Shown here: piece after piece, positions 36,141 through 44,929 of the stretch
Layout of the letters: each line of letters starts with the position of its first letter
Numbering within the stretch: position 1 is the first letter of the stretch
Source of the DNA: Labilithrix sp.
GTDB taxonomy: Bacteria; Myxococcota_A; Polyangia; Polyangiales; Polyangiaceae
Length of the DNA stretch: 60,718 bases
Direction: 5' to 3'
Assembly (NCBI GenBank): GCA_019637175.1
Contig: JAHBWD010000054.1
Location: forward strand, 1 to 60,718
Made by a program: the position numbers and the translations under genes
The notes under the pieces: generated by a model
Seen by the model: only the letters and a program-made list of their open reading frames with translations
What the model was told of the DNA's origin: nothing
Databases searched by the model: none

Positions 36141-37064
36141 ATGACCCGTCGGGAGGTCGCCTTGCGCAGGTTCGCTTACGCTTTCGTGATTCTTTCGCTC
36201 GGCGCGTGCAGCAAGGCGACGGGCAGCGACGGTCAAGAAGGCACGCCCCTCGACGACGGCGGCACCCTCGCGCCTCCGCTCGGCGAAGGCGGAACCGTCA
36301 AGCCGCTGCCGCAGTGCGCGGAGGAAACGAAGGACATCTACGTCATCGCCGAAGACCAGTCGTTCTACATGTTTCACCCGCCGACCCTCGAGTTCACGAA
36401 CAAGGGTCGCCTCCAGTGCCCGACCGGCGGCGCGACGCCGACGTCGATGGCCGTCGATCGCGCGGGCATCGCCTGGGTCCGCCACAGCGACGGCACGCTC
36501 TGGAAGGTGAGCACGAAGGATCTGGCGTGCGAGCCGACGCGGTTCACGCCGCAAGACGAGAGCTTCATCAAGTTCGGCATGGGCTTCGCGACGGAGACGA
36601 GGGGCGGCATGACCGAGTCGCTCTACGTCTCCGACAGCGACGGCGCGGGCCTCGCGCGCCTCGACGTGAACACCCACGTGCTGACCTACATCGGCCCGTA
36701 CAGCGGCGACCTCGCGGGAACGACCAGCGAGCTCACCGGTACGGGCGACGGCAAGCTCTACGGCTTCTTCGTCACGAACCCGGCGCAGATCGCCGAGATC
36801 TCGAAGGGCACCGGCGACATCATCTCGTCCAAGGAGCTGCCCGGGGTCTCCGCCGGCACCGCTTGGGCGTTCTCGTTCTACGGTGGAGACTTCTACATCT
36901 ACACGAACCCGCCGAACGAGGGCCTGCCCATGGACGACAAGGGCTCCAACGTGACGCGCTACCGCCCGTCCGACGAGACCATCGAGGTCGTCAAGTCCAA
37001 CATCGGCTTCAAGATCGTGGGCGCGGGCGTATCGACCTGCGCGCCGACGACGGGGCCGCGTTGA
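36141..37064 (+). CDS. Predicted beta-propeller-like lipoprotein
   Basis: A 307-residue protein. The signal peptide is FAYAFVILSLGAC, a lipobox, followed by a DGG/EGG-rich linker. The body carries repeated Gly/Asp-Tyr beta strands (DIYVIAEDQSFYMFHPP, SMAVDRAGIAWVRHSDG, YVSDSDGAGLARLDVN, YGGDFYIYTNPPNEG), consistent with a WD40/NHL-type propeller. It probably faces the periplasm or surface. No enzyme residues are recognised. ATG at 36141; a lipA gene starts 39 bp beyond its stop. Confidence 0.65.
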   Translation: MTRREVALRRFAYAFVILSLGACSKATGSDGQEGTPLDDGGTLAPPLGEGGTVKPLPQCAEETKDIYVIAEDQSFYMFHPPTLEFTNKGRLQCPTGGATPTSMAVDRAGIAWVRHSDGTLWKVSTKDLACEPTRFTPQDESFIKFGMGFATETRGGMTESLYVSDSDGAGLARLDVNTHVLTYIGPYSGDLAGTTSELTGTGDGKLYGFFVTNPAQIAEISKGTGDIISSKELPGVSAGTAWAFSFYGGDFYIYTNPPNEGLPMDDKGSNVTRYRPSDETIEVVKSNIGFKIVGAGVSTCAPTTGPR

Positions 37065-37103
37065 TCGTTTGACCGGCGGCGGCCGCGACGCTACGGACGC
37101 GAG

Positions 37104-38162
37104 GTGACCGCTCCTTCGTCGAGGTTCGCGCCGAAACCACCGTGGCTCAAGGTCCGCGCGCCGGGCGGCGAGACGTACGGCCACCTCAAGCAGACGTTCC
37201 GCCAGCTCGATCTCCACACCGTCTGCGAAGAGGCGCGCTGCCCCAACGTGGGCGAGTGCTGGAACGAAGGCACCGCGACCGTGATGCTCCTCGGCGACGT
37301 GTGCACCCGCGGCTGCCGCTTCTGCGCGGTGACGAGCGGCGATCCGCGCGGCGCGGTCGACGGCCGCGAGCCCGAGCACGTCGCGCGCGCGATCGCGCGG
37401 CTCGGCTTGCAATACGTCGTGCTCACGATGGTCGACCGCGACGATCTGCTCGACGGCGGCGCCTCGCACGTCGCGCGAACGGTGACGCGCCTGCACGAGC
37501 TCCGCCCGGACATGCTCATCGAGACGCTGCTCGGCGACTTCGGCGGTCACATGGACTACGTCGACACGACCGCCGAGGCGAAGCCCGACGTCTGGGCGCA
37601 CAACATCGAGGTCGTCCGTCGCCTCCAGCGGACGATCCGCGACGCGCGCTGCAGCTACGAGACCTCTCTCGGCGTGCTCGCGCGGGTGAAAGAGAAGGAT
37701 CCGTCGCGCGTCACGAAGTCTTCGATCATGGTCGGCATCGGCGAGCGCGACGAGGAGGTCTTCGAAACGCTCGCCGATCTGCGCGGGGCAGGCGTCGATC
37801 TCGTGACGCTCGGTCAATACTTGAGGCCGACGCCGAAGCACGTCGCGGTCGATCGTTACGTCCCGCCGGAGACGTTCGACGCGTACGCCGCGGAGGCGCG
37901 CCGCCTCGGCTTCGCGTTCGTCGCGAGCGGGCCGCTCGTGCGCAGCTCGTACAAGGCGGCCGAGGTCTTCGTGCGCAGCATCTTGCGCCCCGGCGATCCC
38001 GAGGGCGCCGAGGCCGTGATGAAGGAGCGCCTCGCCGAGGCGCAGCGCGCCGCCGGCGCGATCGACGGTGACGCCGCGCCGCGAACCACGAGCGAGCTCG
38101 CGGCGAGGGCCGCGGCGAGCCTGCTGCTTCCCGCCGAGAGCCTCGTGCGGAGGCCGACGTGA
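37104..38162 (+). CDS. lipA: Lipoyl synthase
   Basis: LipA inserts two sulfurs into octanoylated E2 and H proteins. It has two Fe-S sites: CEEARCPNVGEC for the auxiliary cluster and CTRGCRFC for the radical-SAM cluster. VDRDDLLDGGASH, NIEVVRRLQRTIRDARCSYETSL (pieces), SSIMVGIGE and LTLGQYLRPTPKH follow. Length 352. GTG at 37104 starts a normal N-terminus (PPWLKVRAPGG). LipA serves the pyruvate dehydrogenase encoded at the right end of the window. It overlaps the following cupin gene by 4 bp. Confidence 0.95.
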   Translation: MTAPSSRFAPKPPWLKVRAPGGETYGHLKQTFRQLDLHTVCEEARCPNVGECWNEGTATVMLLGDVCTRGCRFCAVTSGDPRGAVDGREPEHVARAIARLGLQYVVLTMVDRDDLLDGGASHVARTVTRLHELRPDMLIETLLGDFGGHMDYVDTTAEAKPDVWAHNIEVVRRLQRTIRDARCSYETSLGVLARVKEKDPSRVTKSSIMVGIGERDEEVFETLADLRGAGVDLVTLGQYLRPTPKHVAVDRYVPPETFDAYAAEARRLGFAFVASGPLVRSSYKAAEVFVRSILRPGDPEGAEAVMKERLAEAQRAAGAIDGDAAPRTTSELAARAAASLLLPAESLVRRPT

Positions 38163-38995
38163 AGACGTGCCGGAGCGCGTCGATCGTCGCGATCGGCGCG
38201 CTCGGCGTGATGACCGCGATCGGCGCGTGCGCGGAGGCGAAGCGCGTCAACGTGCCTCCCGTCACCGTGGCGTTCCCCGCCGCGACCGCCTCGACGGCGA
38301 GCTCGATCATGACCGACGGGCTCGGCGAGGGCGGCGCGGGAGGTGCCGTGAAGGCGCTGCCGGTGACGGCGAGCTTCGTCGACGTGCCCGCGAGCGTGCC
38401 GGCGGCGCCGTGCAGCCGCGTGATGATCGCGATCGCGAAGGGGAAGGCGACCGTCGGCGCCGACACGCTCGCGGCGGGCGACGCGATCGTGGTCACGCAC
38501 CCCGAGCCGCTCGATCTGAAGGGCGCCGGCCTCGCGCTCGTCGTCACCGAGGCGCTCCCGCCGTCGGCGTGCGTCGCGAAGACGACGATGGACAAGAAGG
38601 TGGTGCCCCGAAGCGCCGCGCCGAAGCTCGCGTGGGCCGGGGGCGCGATGAGCGCGCACCTCGACGTCGGCACGAACCTCTCGCCCGACGTCTACCTCGG
38701 CCGCCTCGAGGGAACGGCGTCGGTCCCGGAGCACACGCACGCCGGCACGTGGGAGATCCTCGCCGCGGTCGAGGCGAGCGGCACCTTCGTGCTCGACGGC
38801 GTCGAGGCGCGCCTCGGGCCTCGGCAGATCGTGTTCGTGCCGCCGGGCGCCAAGCACGCTTGGAAGGCCGATCCCGGGACCAAGCTCGTCGCCCTCCAGA
38901 TGTATTCGCCGCCCGGACCGGAGCAGCGCTTCGTCGCCCTCGACGCCGCGGAGAAGGCCGAGAAGGACGCCGGAGCCGACGCCGCCAAGGAGTGA
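38159..38995 (+). CDS. Cupin-domain predicted lipoprotein
   Basis: A 278-residue protein beginning at a GTG that overlaps the lipA stop. The signal ends at MTAIGAC, a lipobox. The C-terminal half has a cupin: ASVPEHTHAGTWEILAAVEASGTF (with HTH and E metal ligands) and QIVFVPPGAKHAWKA with a third His. It may be a metal-binding enzyme or sensor in the periplasm. Coupling to lipA is probably fortuitous. Substrate unknown. Confidence 0.68.
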   Translation: MKTCRSASIVAIGALGVMTAIGACAEAKRVNVPPVTVAFPAATASTASSIMTDGLGEGGAGGAVKALPVTASFVDVPASVPAAPCSRVMIAIAKGKATVGADTLAAGDAIVVTHPEPLDLKGAGLALVVTEALPPSACVAKTTMDKKVVPRSAAPKLAWAGGAMSAHLDVGTNLSPDVYLGRLEGTASVPEHTHAGTWEILAAVEASGTFVLDGVEARLGPRQIVFVPPGAKHAWKADPGTKLVALQMYSPPGPEQRFVALDAAEKAEKDAGADAAKE

Positions 38996-39119
38996 AGCTC
39001 AGCCGGCTACCACATGGGCGCACACCGTTTCGCCTCTGCGGATTCCTGGCACTGCCGCACCCGGCAAACATGCTTAGCTTGGAAGAACTTCGGCGCTCTC
39101 CGCGTCGTACAAGGAGCCC

Positions 39120-40871
39120 ATGAACATGCGCGCCTTCTTTCTGGCCTCTTCTGCCTCGCTCGCGCTCTTCGTCGCCGGTCCCGCGAGCGCAGAGCCGTTC
39201 GCCGCGAGGTTCGACGGCCCCACGTCCGACATGACCGTCTCGTCGCCGGGCGATTGGCTCCCAGGCAAGATCGTCGTCGACGTCAAAGACAACCTCTCGG
39301 AAGACGAGATCCAGAAGCTCGGCGACGAGCTCGGGATCACGCTCGTCGACAACTCGCCCGACATCAAGGACGACGGAAAGATCGAGATCGCCGAGGTCGA
39401 GCCGTCGCGGATCGCGAGCCTGCTCGCCAAGCTCCGCGGCGATCCCCGCGTCGAGGCGGCCGAGCCGCTCGGCGTGATGCGCGCGCTCTTCACGCCGAAC
39501 GATCCCAAGTACACCGAGCAGTGGCACATGACGCGCGTCGGCGCCGAGCGCGGCTGGGAGTACGCGTGCGGTCAGGGCGTCACCGTCGCCGTCGTCGACA
39601 CGGGCATCGCTTGCTACGACGAGCAAGGCTTCATGAAGGGAACCGACCTCGCGGGCACCGCCTGCGTCGACGGTTACAACTTCGTCGGCAAGAACAAGAT
39701 CGCCGCCGACGATCAGGGCCACGGCACGCACGTCGCGGGCACGATCGCGCAGACGACGAACAACGGCATCGGCGTCGCCGGCCTCGCGCACTGCGCGAAG
39801 CTCATGCCGGTGAAGGTCCTCTCCGCGCGCGGCTGGGGAACGATGGCCGACGTGGCCGAAGGCATCCGCTGGGCGGCCGACAACGGCGCGCAGGTGATCA
39901 ACCTCTCGCTCGGCTCGTCGTCCAAGAGCGGCGTCGTCGAGAACGCGGTCAAGCACGCGTACAAGAAGGGCGTCGTCGTCGTCGCGGCCGCGGGCAACTC
40001 CGGCCGCTCGGTGGGCTACCCCGCCGCTTACGACGGCGTCATCGCCGTCAGCGCGACCGACCGCAACGACGCCATCGCGTGGTTCTCGTCGCGCGGCCCG
40101 CAGGTCGCGATCGGCGCGCCCGGCGTCGCCGTGACGCAGCAGACGATCTGCGAGGCGGGCAAGAACAAGTGCGAGCAGTGGGGCGTGTTCAACGGCACGA
40201 GCATGGCGTCGCCGCACGTCGCGGGCGCCGCGGCCATCCTCGTCGGCCAGGGCGTGACCGATCCCGACAGCGTCCGCGCGGTGCTCCAGTCGACCGCCTC
40301 GCCCAAGGAAGACAAGAACCTCTTCGGCGCGGGCATCCTCGAGTCCGGCAAGGCGACGATTCACACGCACTGGGCCCACGTCGGCGTGCGCCTCGCGGCG
40401 CTCTTCGCGCTCGCGCTCGTCGTCGTGAGCCGCATCAAGAAGCAGGGCGGCTCGGTCGAGAAGGGCGCGGGCAAGTGGTTCGGCGCGCTGCTCACCGGCG
40501 TCGGCCTCCTGCCGTTCCTGCCGCTCCTCGGGATTCCCGCGCGCCTCGGCGGCATGCGCTGGGTCGCGGAGCTCGCGATGCGCCCGCTCGGTGAGTGGGA
40601 TCTCCTCTTCTCGCCGGGCCTGCACCGCTGGCTGCCGCTCGCGAGCGTCGCGCCCGCGTTCCTCCTGACGACGTTCTTCTTCAACAACAAGACGCTCCGG
40701 CCCTTCGTGGGCGGCGTCGCGCTCGGCACGGCGGCGCTCCTCGTGCAGATCGGCATCAGCGGCGAGACCTTCTTCGCGATGGGCTCGTTCATGCTGCGGA
40801 TCTTCTGCGCGCTCAACGCCCTCGGCTGCCTCTGGGTCGCGCGCATGTCGCTCGACGCGAAGCGAAGCTGA
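39120..40871 (+). CDS. Subtilisin-like serine protease with C-terminal multi-pass membrane region
   Basis: A 583-residue S8 peptidase. The signal peptide (SLALFVAGPASA) is followed by a propeptide-like domain with VEAAEPLGVMRAL, then the catalytic domain: Asp in VAVVDTGIACYDE, His in DDQGHGTHVAGTIA and Ser in NGTSMASPHVAGAA. The catalytic domain ends near residue 415. The last about 170 residues carry four or five predicted membrane helices (RLAALFALALVVV, LPLLGI, SVAPAFLLTTFFF, GGVALGTAALLVQIGI and MLRIFCALNALGCLWVA). This is an unusual layout: most bacterial subtilases are secreted or cell-wall anchored. It could be a membrane-tethered processing protease. Confidence 0.85.
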   Translation: MNMRAFFLASSASLALFVAGPASAEPFAARFDGPTSDMTVSSPGDWLPGKIVVDVKDNLSEDEIQKLGDELGITLVDNSPDIKDDGKIEIAEVEPSRIASLLAKLRGDPRVEAAEPLGVMRALFTPNDPKYTEQWHMTRVGAERGWEYACGQGVTVAVVDTGIACYDEQGFMKGTDLAGTACVDGYNFVGKNKIAADDQGHGTHVAGTIAQTTNNGIGVAGLAHCAKLMPVKVLSARGWGTMADVAEGIRWAADNGAQVINLSLGSSSKSGVVENAVKHAYKKGVVVVAAAGNSGRSVGYPAAYDGVIAVSATDRNDAIAWFSSRGPQVAIGAPGVAVTQQTICEAGKNKCEQWGVFNGTSMASPHVAGAAAILVGQGVTDPDSVRAVLQSTASPKEDKNLFGAGILESGKATIHTHWAHVGVRLAALFALALVVVSRIKKQGGSVEKGAGKWFGALLTGVGLLPFLPLLGIPARLGGMRWVAELAMRPLGEWDLLFSPGLHRWLPLASVAPAFLLTTFFFNNKTLRPFVGGVALGTAALLVQIGISGETFFAMGSFMLRIFCALNALGCLWVARMSLDAKRS

Positions 40872-40903
40872 AGTCACTCACGGGTCGCGGCGCGCCATTG
40901 CAG

Positions 40904-41341
40904 TCAAGCGGCGCGCGCCGCGACCGCCCACGCGCTCGAGCCGACGAGATCGGCGAGCATCACGCGCGCCGTCGCGTCCATCGGATCCAGGCGCGCGGCC
41001 TCGACGACGTCGCGGTGCGCGTACGCGAGCCACGCGTCGCGCGTCGACGCGGACGGCGCGACGGACGCGGCGGCGAGCGAGCGCCCCGCGCGGAGCAGGC
41101 GCGGCTCGGGCGCCTCGGGCATCAGCTCCACGGCGCGGTCGAGCGTCTCCGGCTTGCACGCCGGGCCGACGTGCTGCACGAGCTCGAGGCGCGCGGTCCA
41201 CGCGGCCTCGCGCCGCAACGACGCGAGGCGGAGGCACACCGGCAGGACGTCGCCGCGCCGCGCCGCCGCTGCGTAGGCCACGGTCTCGGAAACAACCGAT
41301 CGGTCGAGCTCAACCACCGTCGCCGTGAGCAGGTGCTTCAT
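40904..41341 (-). CDS. Hypothetical protein, helical
   Basis: A 145-residue protein starting at ATG 41341. It is helix-rich: AYAAAARRGDVLPVCLRL, RLELVQHVGPACKPETLDRA, EAPEPRLLRAGRSLAAA and WLAYAHRDVVEAARLDPMDATARVM, reminiscent of TPR/HEAT-like helical repeats. No signal or membrane segment is seen. Function unknown. It lies downstream of the large CxxCH lipoprotein gene, so the two may be an operon. Confidence 0.5.
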   Translation of the reverse strand: MKHLLTATVVELDRSVVSETVAYAAAARRGDVLPVCLRLASLRREAAWTARLELVQHVGPACKPETLDRAVELMPEAPEPRLLRAGRSLAAASVAPSASTRDAWLAYAHRDVVEAARLDPMDATARVMLADLVGSSAWAVAARAA

Positions 41342-41406
41342 GCCTGGACGATTCGACGGCGGGCTGGATCCGGATGCACCCCCCGAACGTTTTTTCGCGC
41401 CCGGCC

Positions 41407-43296
41407 CTATTCGTGGCCGTCCACGCGGGCCTGGAAGATGAAGTACGGCGGCATACATGCTCCCGTGCCGGGCGGGGCGCCGGGGACGAAGGCGCAGACG
41501 TAGTCGTCGCGACAAGGCAGCGCGACGTTGCACGCCTTGCGGAGCGCGAGCCGGGGCGGGCTCATGCACGCTTCGAAGGACGAGCGGCCGGCGCCCATGC
41601 ACTCGTTGAAGTGCGCCGGCGGCGCAGGGCCGCAGATGGCGTCGCCCTTGAGCAGGCCCATCTTCGTGCACCGCGCGGCGCAAGCGCCGCCGGGGAAGCC
41701 GCCGGAGGCGCCGCTGCACGAGGCCTCCGGCTTCCACTTTCGGCACGCGGCGTCGCCCGGATCGAGCGTGGTCACCCGGTCGGCGTGCGGATCGAGCGAG
41801 GCCGAGACGCGATCCTTCTCGCAGGCGTCGCCCGCGCCCGGGCCGGCGGCGGGCTGGCACGTCCCGACGACGCCGTCGCCGCTCATGTCCTTGCACGCGA
41901 GGCCTTCGCGGCAGGTCCATGACGCGAACGAAGGATCGCCGGTGAGCCCGCAGCTCTGCCCGACGAGGCCGTCGTGCGTCGCGCGCTCGGCGAACGGGCG
42001 CGACTCGGCGGGCGAAGCGGGATCGGCGCCCGCGAGCACCGCGCGCATGAGGCGCGTGCGCCACGCGAGCTCTTCGTTGAAGTGCGGGCTCGTCCCGACG
42101 GCGAGGCGATTGAGCTTCGAGCTGGCGTCGCCGTCGTCTTCGAAGCCGAGGACGTGGAAGCCCGCCATGCCGCGCGCTTGATGGCAGCCCTGACACGACT
42201 GCTGGTCGAGGCGTCGCAAGAGGCCCTCGGGGCTCTTCACGATCTGCGCGTTCGAAAGCGGCGCGCCGGCGAGATCGGACGCGGCGACGATCGCGGAGTA
42301 AGGGCGGTTGGCGAGGCGCGCGAGGCCGCGCGGTCCGTGCGAATACGCGGTGCGCGCGGTGAGCGCCTCGGGGAGCTTCGCGGTGCCGCGATCGATCGCG
42401 CCCACGTTGCTCTTCATCCACGCGACGAGCGCCGCCTTCTTCTGCGGATCGCGACGGATCGCGGTGACGTCGGGGGTGTTCTCGAGCGCCGCGGCCTCGT
42501 AGCCCTGACCCGCGGGCTGCCACACGTTGAGCATGTACTCGGCCTGGCCGCCCATGTCCGGTCGCACGGTCGAGGGCCAGCGCGCAGCCTGGAGGTTCGT
42601 CTCGAAGCTCGTCGCGCGCGGGAGTGAGGCGAGCGGCCCCGACGCCGCCGCGGTCGCGAGCAGCGCGCCGGTCTTTCCCGAGAGCGCTTGCCAGCGCGCC
42701 GCGACGTCCTTGCACTTCGCCTCGCCTTCGCGCGCCTCCTGCGGGATGACGGCGACGATCGTCATCGGCATCCGCGAGCTCGCGCCTTCGCGGGGGTCGT
42801 CGTACTCGAGCCGATAGACGAAGCGCACCTCGCCGCAGCTGTGTCTGCTCGCCTTGGTCGCGCGATCGAGCCGGTTGGTGACGGCCACGAGCGCGAAGCG
42901 GCTGCGGTTCGATCGCAGCCACGCCTTGTCGAAGAGGCGATGGTTGAAGCGCATCCCCACGCCGAGCGAGCGATCGGCCGCCGCGAGCGCGTCGAGGTTC
43001 AGCGCGATCGCGTGGGTGATCGAGGCCCATCCCGGCGTCGCTTGCAGCGCGTCGGCGCGCGCGTCGTCGGGGGCGCCGAAGTGGTGGCCGAGGCCGAAGC
43101 CGCGTCGTTCGAGCTCGCGCAGCGCGGGCGGCTCGGTGATCGCCACCGGCTGCGCGCCGTTGGGATCGAGGCTCGTCACCGCCGCTTCGGCGAGCCCGGG
43201 ATCGCTCTCCTCGTCGTCTTCCTCGCCGGGGGCCGCGCACGCCGCGAGCGAGGCGGCGGTGACGGCGAACGCGAGGATCCACGAGCGAGCGGACAT
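41407..43296 (-). CDS. Large predicted lipoprotein with single CxxCH motif
   Basis: A 629-residue protein with lipobox SLAAC and an acidic stalk (GEEDDEESDP). The body has LEYDDPREGASS, TIVAVIPQEA, and MGGQAEYMLNVWQPAGQG. Near residue 375 is DQQSCQGCHQARGMAGFHVLG, a CxxCH heme c-type motif with a nearby Met that could be the axial ligand. The C-terminal third is Cys-rich (CREGLACKDMSGDG, CRKWKPEASC, CAARCTKMGLLKGDAIC). Probably a periplasmic or surface c-type cytochrome-like protein. No known family was recognised. It could instead bind metal through Cys without heme. Confidence 0.65.
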   Translation of the reverse strand: MSARSWILAFAVTAASLAACAAPGEEDDEESDPGLAEAAVTSLDPNGAQPVAITEPPALRELERRGFGLGHHFGAPDDARADALQATPGWASITHAIALNLDALAAADRSLGVGMRFNHRLFDKAWLRSNRSRFALVAVTNRLDRATKASRHSCGEVRFVYRLEYDDPREGASSRMPMTIVAVIPQEAREGEAKCKDVAARWQALSGKTGALLATAAASGPLASLPRATSFETNLQAARWPSTVRPDMGGQAEYMLNVWQPAGQGYEAAALENTPDVTAIRRDPQKKAALVAWMKSNVGAIDRGTAKLPEALTARTAYSHGPRGLARLANRPYSAIVAASDLAGAPLSNAQIVKSPEGLLRRLDQQSCQGCHQARGMAGFHVLGFEDDGDASSKLNRLAVGTSPHFNEELAWRTRLMRAVLAGADPASPAESRPFAERATHDGLVGQSCGLTGDPSFASWTCREGLACKDMSGDGVVGTCQPAAGPGAGDACEKDRVSASLDPHADRVTTLDPGDAACRKWKPEASCSGASGGFPGGACAARCTKMGLLKGDAICGPAPPAHFNECMGAGRSSFEACMSPPRLALRKACNVALPCRDDYVCAFVPGAPPGTGACMPPYFIFQARVDGHE

Positions 43297-43457
43297 CCGA
43301 GCAACGCGGGTCCAGCAGCTTGTATGCCAGTAGCCTACATGTATGCCTTCGGCAGAAATTGCCCGTTTTCTCGGATCGCAGCGGGGGCGTCACGGGGGCG
43401 CGAGGGCTCGGTCGCGGATCGCGGAGGATCCCCCGGCGCCGCCCCTCGAATCGGAGA
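43297..43457 (-). promoter_or_regulatory. Upstream region of the CxxCH lipoprotein gene with a TGTATGCC direct repeat
   Basis: This 161-bp gap lies between the start of the CxxCH gene and the end of the MFS gene. TGTATGCC occurs twice near 43320-43347, with GTAG-C-CTAC as a small inverted repeat between. It may be a regulator site, but no assignment is possible. Confidence 0.3.
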
Positions 43458-44903
43458 TCACCCTCGCTTCGCGTCGCGCGGGAAGAGCCACGCGAGCGCG
43501 CCGCCCGCGAGGCCGAGGCCCGCGACGATCCAGCCGACGCGCCCGATGCCGATCACGAGATCGCCCGCGATCGCGCCGAGCGTCTCGGCGTCGATCCTCG
43601 CGCGCTCGGGGCCGAGGATGCGCGCGACGAGCATCGGGCCGTCGTGATCGCGCCCCGCCGCGCCGGCGAGCAGCGCGCGCGAGAGCACGACGCCCATCAC
43701 GCCGACGGCCACGGTGCCGCCGATGTTGCGGAAGAACATCGTGCTCGCCGTCGCGACGCCGCGCTGCGAAAAGCCGACGCTCGTCTGCACCGCGATCACG
43801 AGCGGCGTGTTTCCGATCCCCATGCCGACGCCGAAGAGCGCCGAATAGAGTCGCAGCGATCCGAGCGACGCCCCGCTGCCGAGCGAGAGCGCGAGGCCCA
43901 CGCCGGAGATCGCCACGACGACGAAGCCGGTGCGCACGAGCGCGCGGAACCCCACGCGCGTGATGAGGCGTCCGCTGATCGCGCTCGCGATGGGCCACAT
44001 CACGGCCATCGCCGCGATCGTCGCGCCGGCCTCGGTCGGCGACGCGCCGCGGACGCCCTGCGCGTAGAGCGGCACGAAGGTCACGACCCCGAGCATCGCC
44101 GCGCCGCCCGCGGCCGAGAGCGCGCTCGAGGTCGCGAGCATCGGCTGCGCGAACAGATCGAGCGGGACCATCGGCGACTTCGAACGCCGCTCGATGACGA
44201 GGAACGCGAGCCCGAGCACGACCGACGCGGGCAAGAGGAGCCCGGCCATCACGCCGTCGCTCCCGAGCAAGAGCGCGATCACCGCCGCGGAGAGCGTGAG
44301 CGCGCCCGCCACGTCGAGCCCCTGCTTCTGCTTCTCCACGGTCTCGACGAGGCCGTAGACGAGCAGCGCCGCGGAGAGCGCACCGAACGGCACGTTGACG
44401 TAGAAGACCCATCGCCACGAGAGCACCGCGACGATCACGCCGCCGAGCAGCGGGCCGACGAGCCCCGCGATCGCCCAGACGGCGCCGAAGAGCCCCTGCA
44501 TCTTGCCGCGCTCCTCGATGGCGAAGATGTCGCCGATGATCGTGAGCGCCATCGGCTGCATGCCGCCCGCGCCGATGCCCTGGACGGCGCGGAACACGAT
44601 GAGCTGCTCCATCGAGCGCGCCTGCCCGCTCGCGATCGAGCCGAGCAGGAAGAGCGCCATCGACGCGAGCATGACGGGCTTTCGGCCGTGGAGATCGGCG
44701 AGCTTTCCGTAGATCGGGACCGTCACGGTCGACGTGAGCATGTAGGCGGTGAACACCCAGGCGTAGTGCAGGGCTCCGCCGAGATCGGCGACGACCGTCG
44801 GCATCGCCGTCGACACGACGGTCATCTCCATCGCGGCCATGAAGAGCGCGAGGAGGAGCGCGACTACGGTGATCGGACGGTGGGTGGTGCGATGCGTGCT
44901 CAC
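43458..44903 (-). CDS. MFS transporter, DHA2 (EmrB/QacA) drug:H+ antiporter
   Basis: A 481-residue exporter with about 14 hydrophobic helices. The N-terminal TM1 has MAAMEMTVVSTAMPTV with the DHA2 motif D1-like sequence; the cytoplasmic loop has motif A, GKLADLHGRKPVM; and TM5 has motif C, GLVGPLLGG. It is expected to export hydrophobic drugs or metabolites across the inner membrane, proton-driven. ATG at 44903 is 26 bp from the divergent DUF444 gene; no regulator gene is adjacent. Confidence 0.88.
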   Translation of the reverse strand: MSTHRTTHRPITVVALLLALFMAAMEMTVVSTAMPTVVADLGGALHYAWVFTAYMLTSTVTVPIYGKLADLHGRKPVMLASMALFLLGSIASGQARSMEQLIVFRAVQGIGAGGMQPMALTIIGDIFAIEERGKMQGLFGAVWAIAGLVGPLLGGVIVAVLSWRWVFYVNVPFGALSAALLVYGLVETVEKQKQGLDVAGALTLSAAVIALLLGSDGVMAGLLLPASVVLGLAFLVIERRSKSPMVPLDLFAQPMLATSSALSAAGGAAMLGVVTFVPLYAQGVRGASPTEAGATIAAMAVMWPIASAISGRLITRVGFRALVRTGFVVVAISGVGLALSLGSGASLGSLRLYSALFGVGMGIGNTPLVIAVQTSVGFSQRGVATASTMFFRNIGGTVAVGVMGVVLSRALLAGAAGRDHDGPMLVARILGPERARIDAETLGAIAGDLVIGIGRVGWIVAGLGLAGGALAWLFPRDAKRG

Positions 44904-44929
44904 CTCTGGTAGCCTTCGAGAGAGCGCCG

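Noticed and set aside
38544..40877. A 777-codon minus-strand open frame
   Set aside because: Antisense to the subtilase, which has all catalytic motifs.
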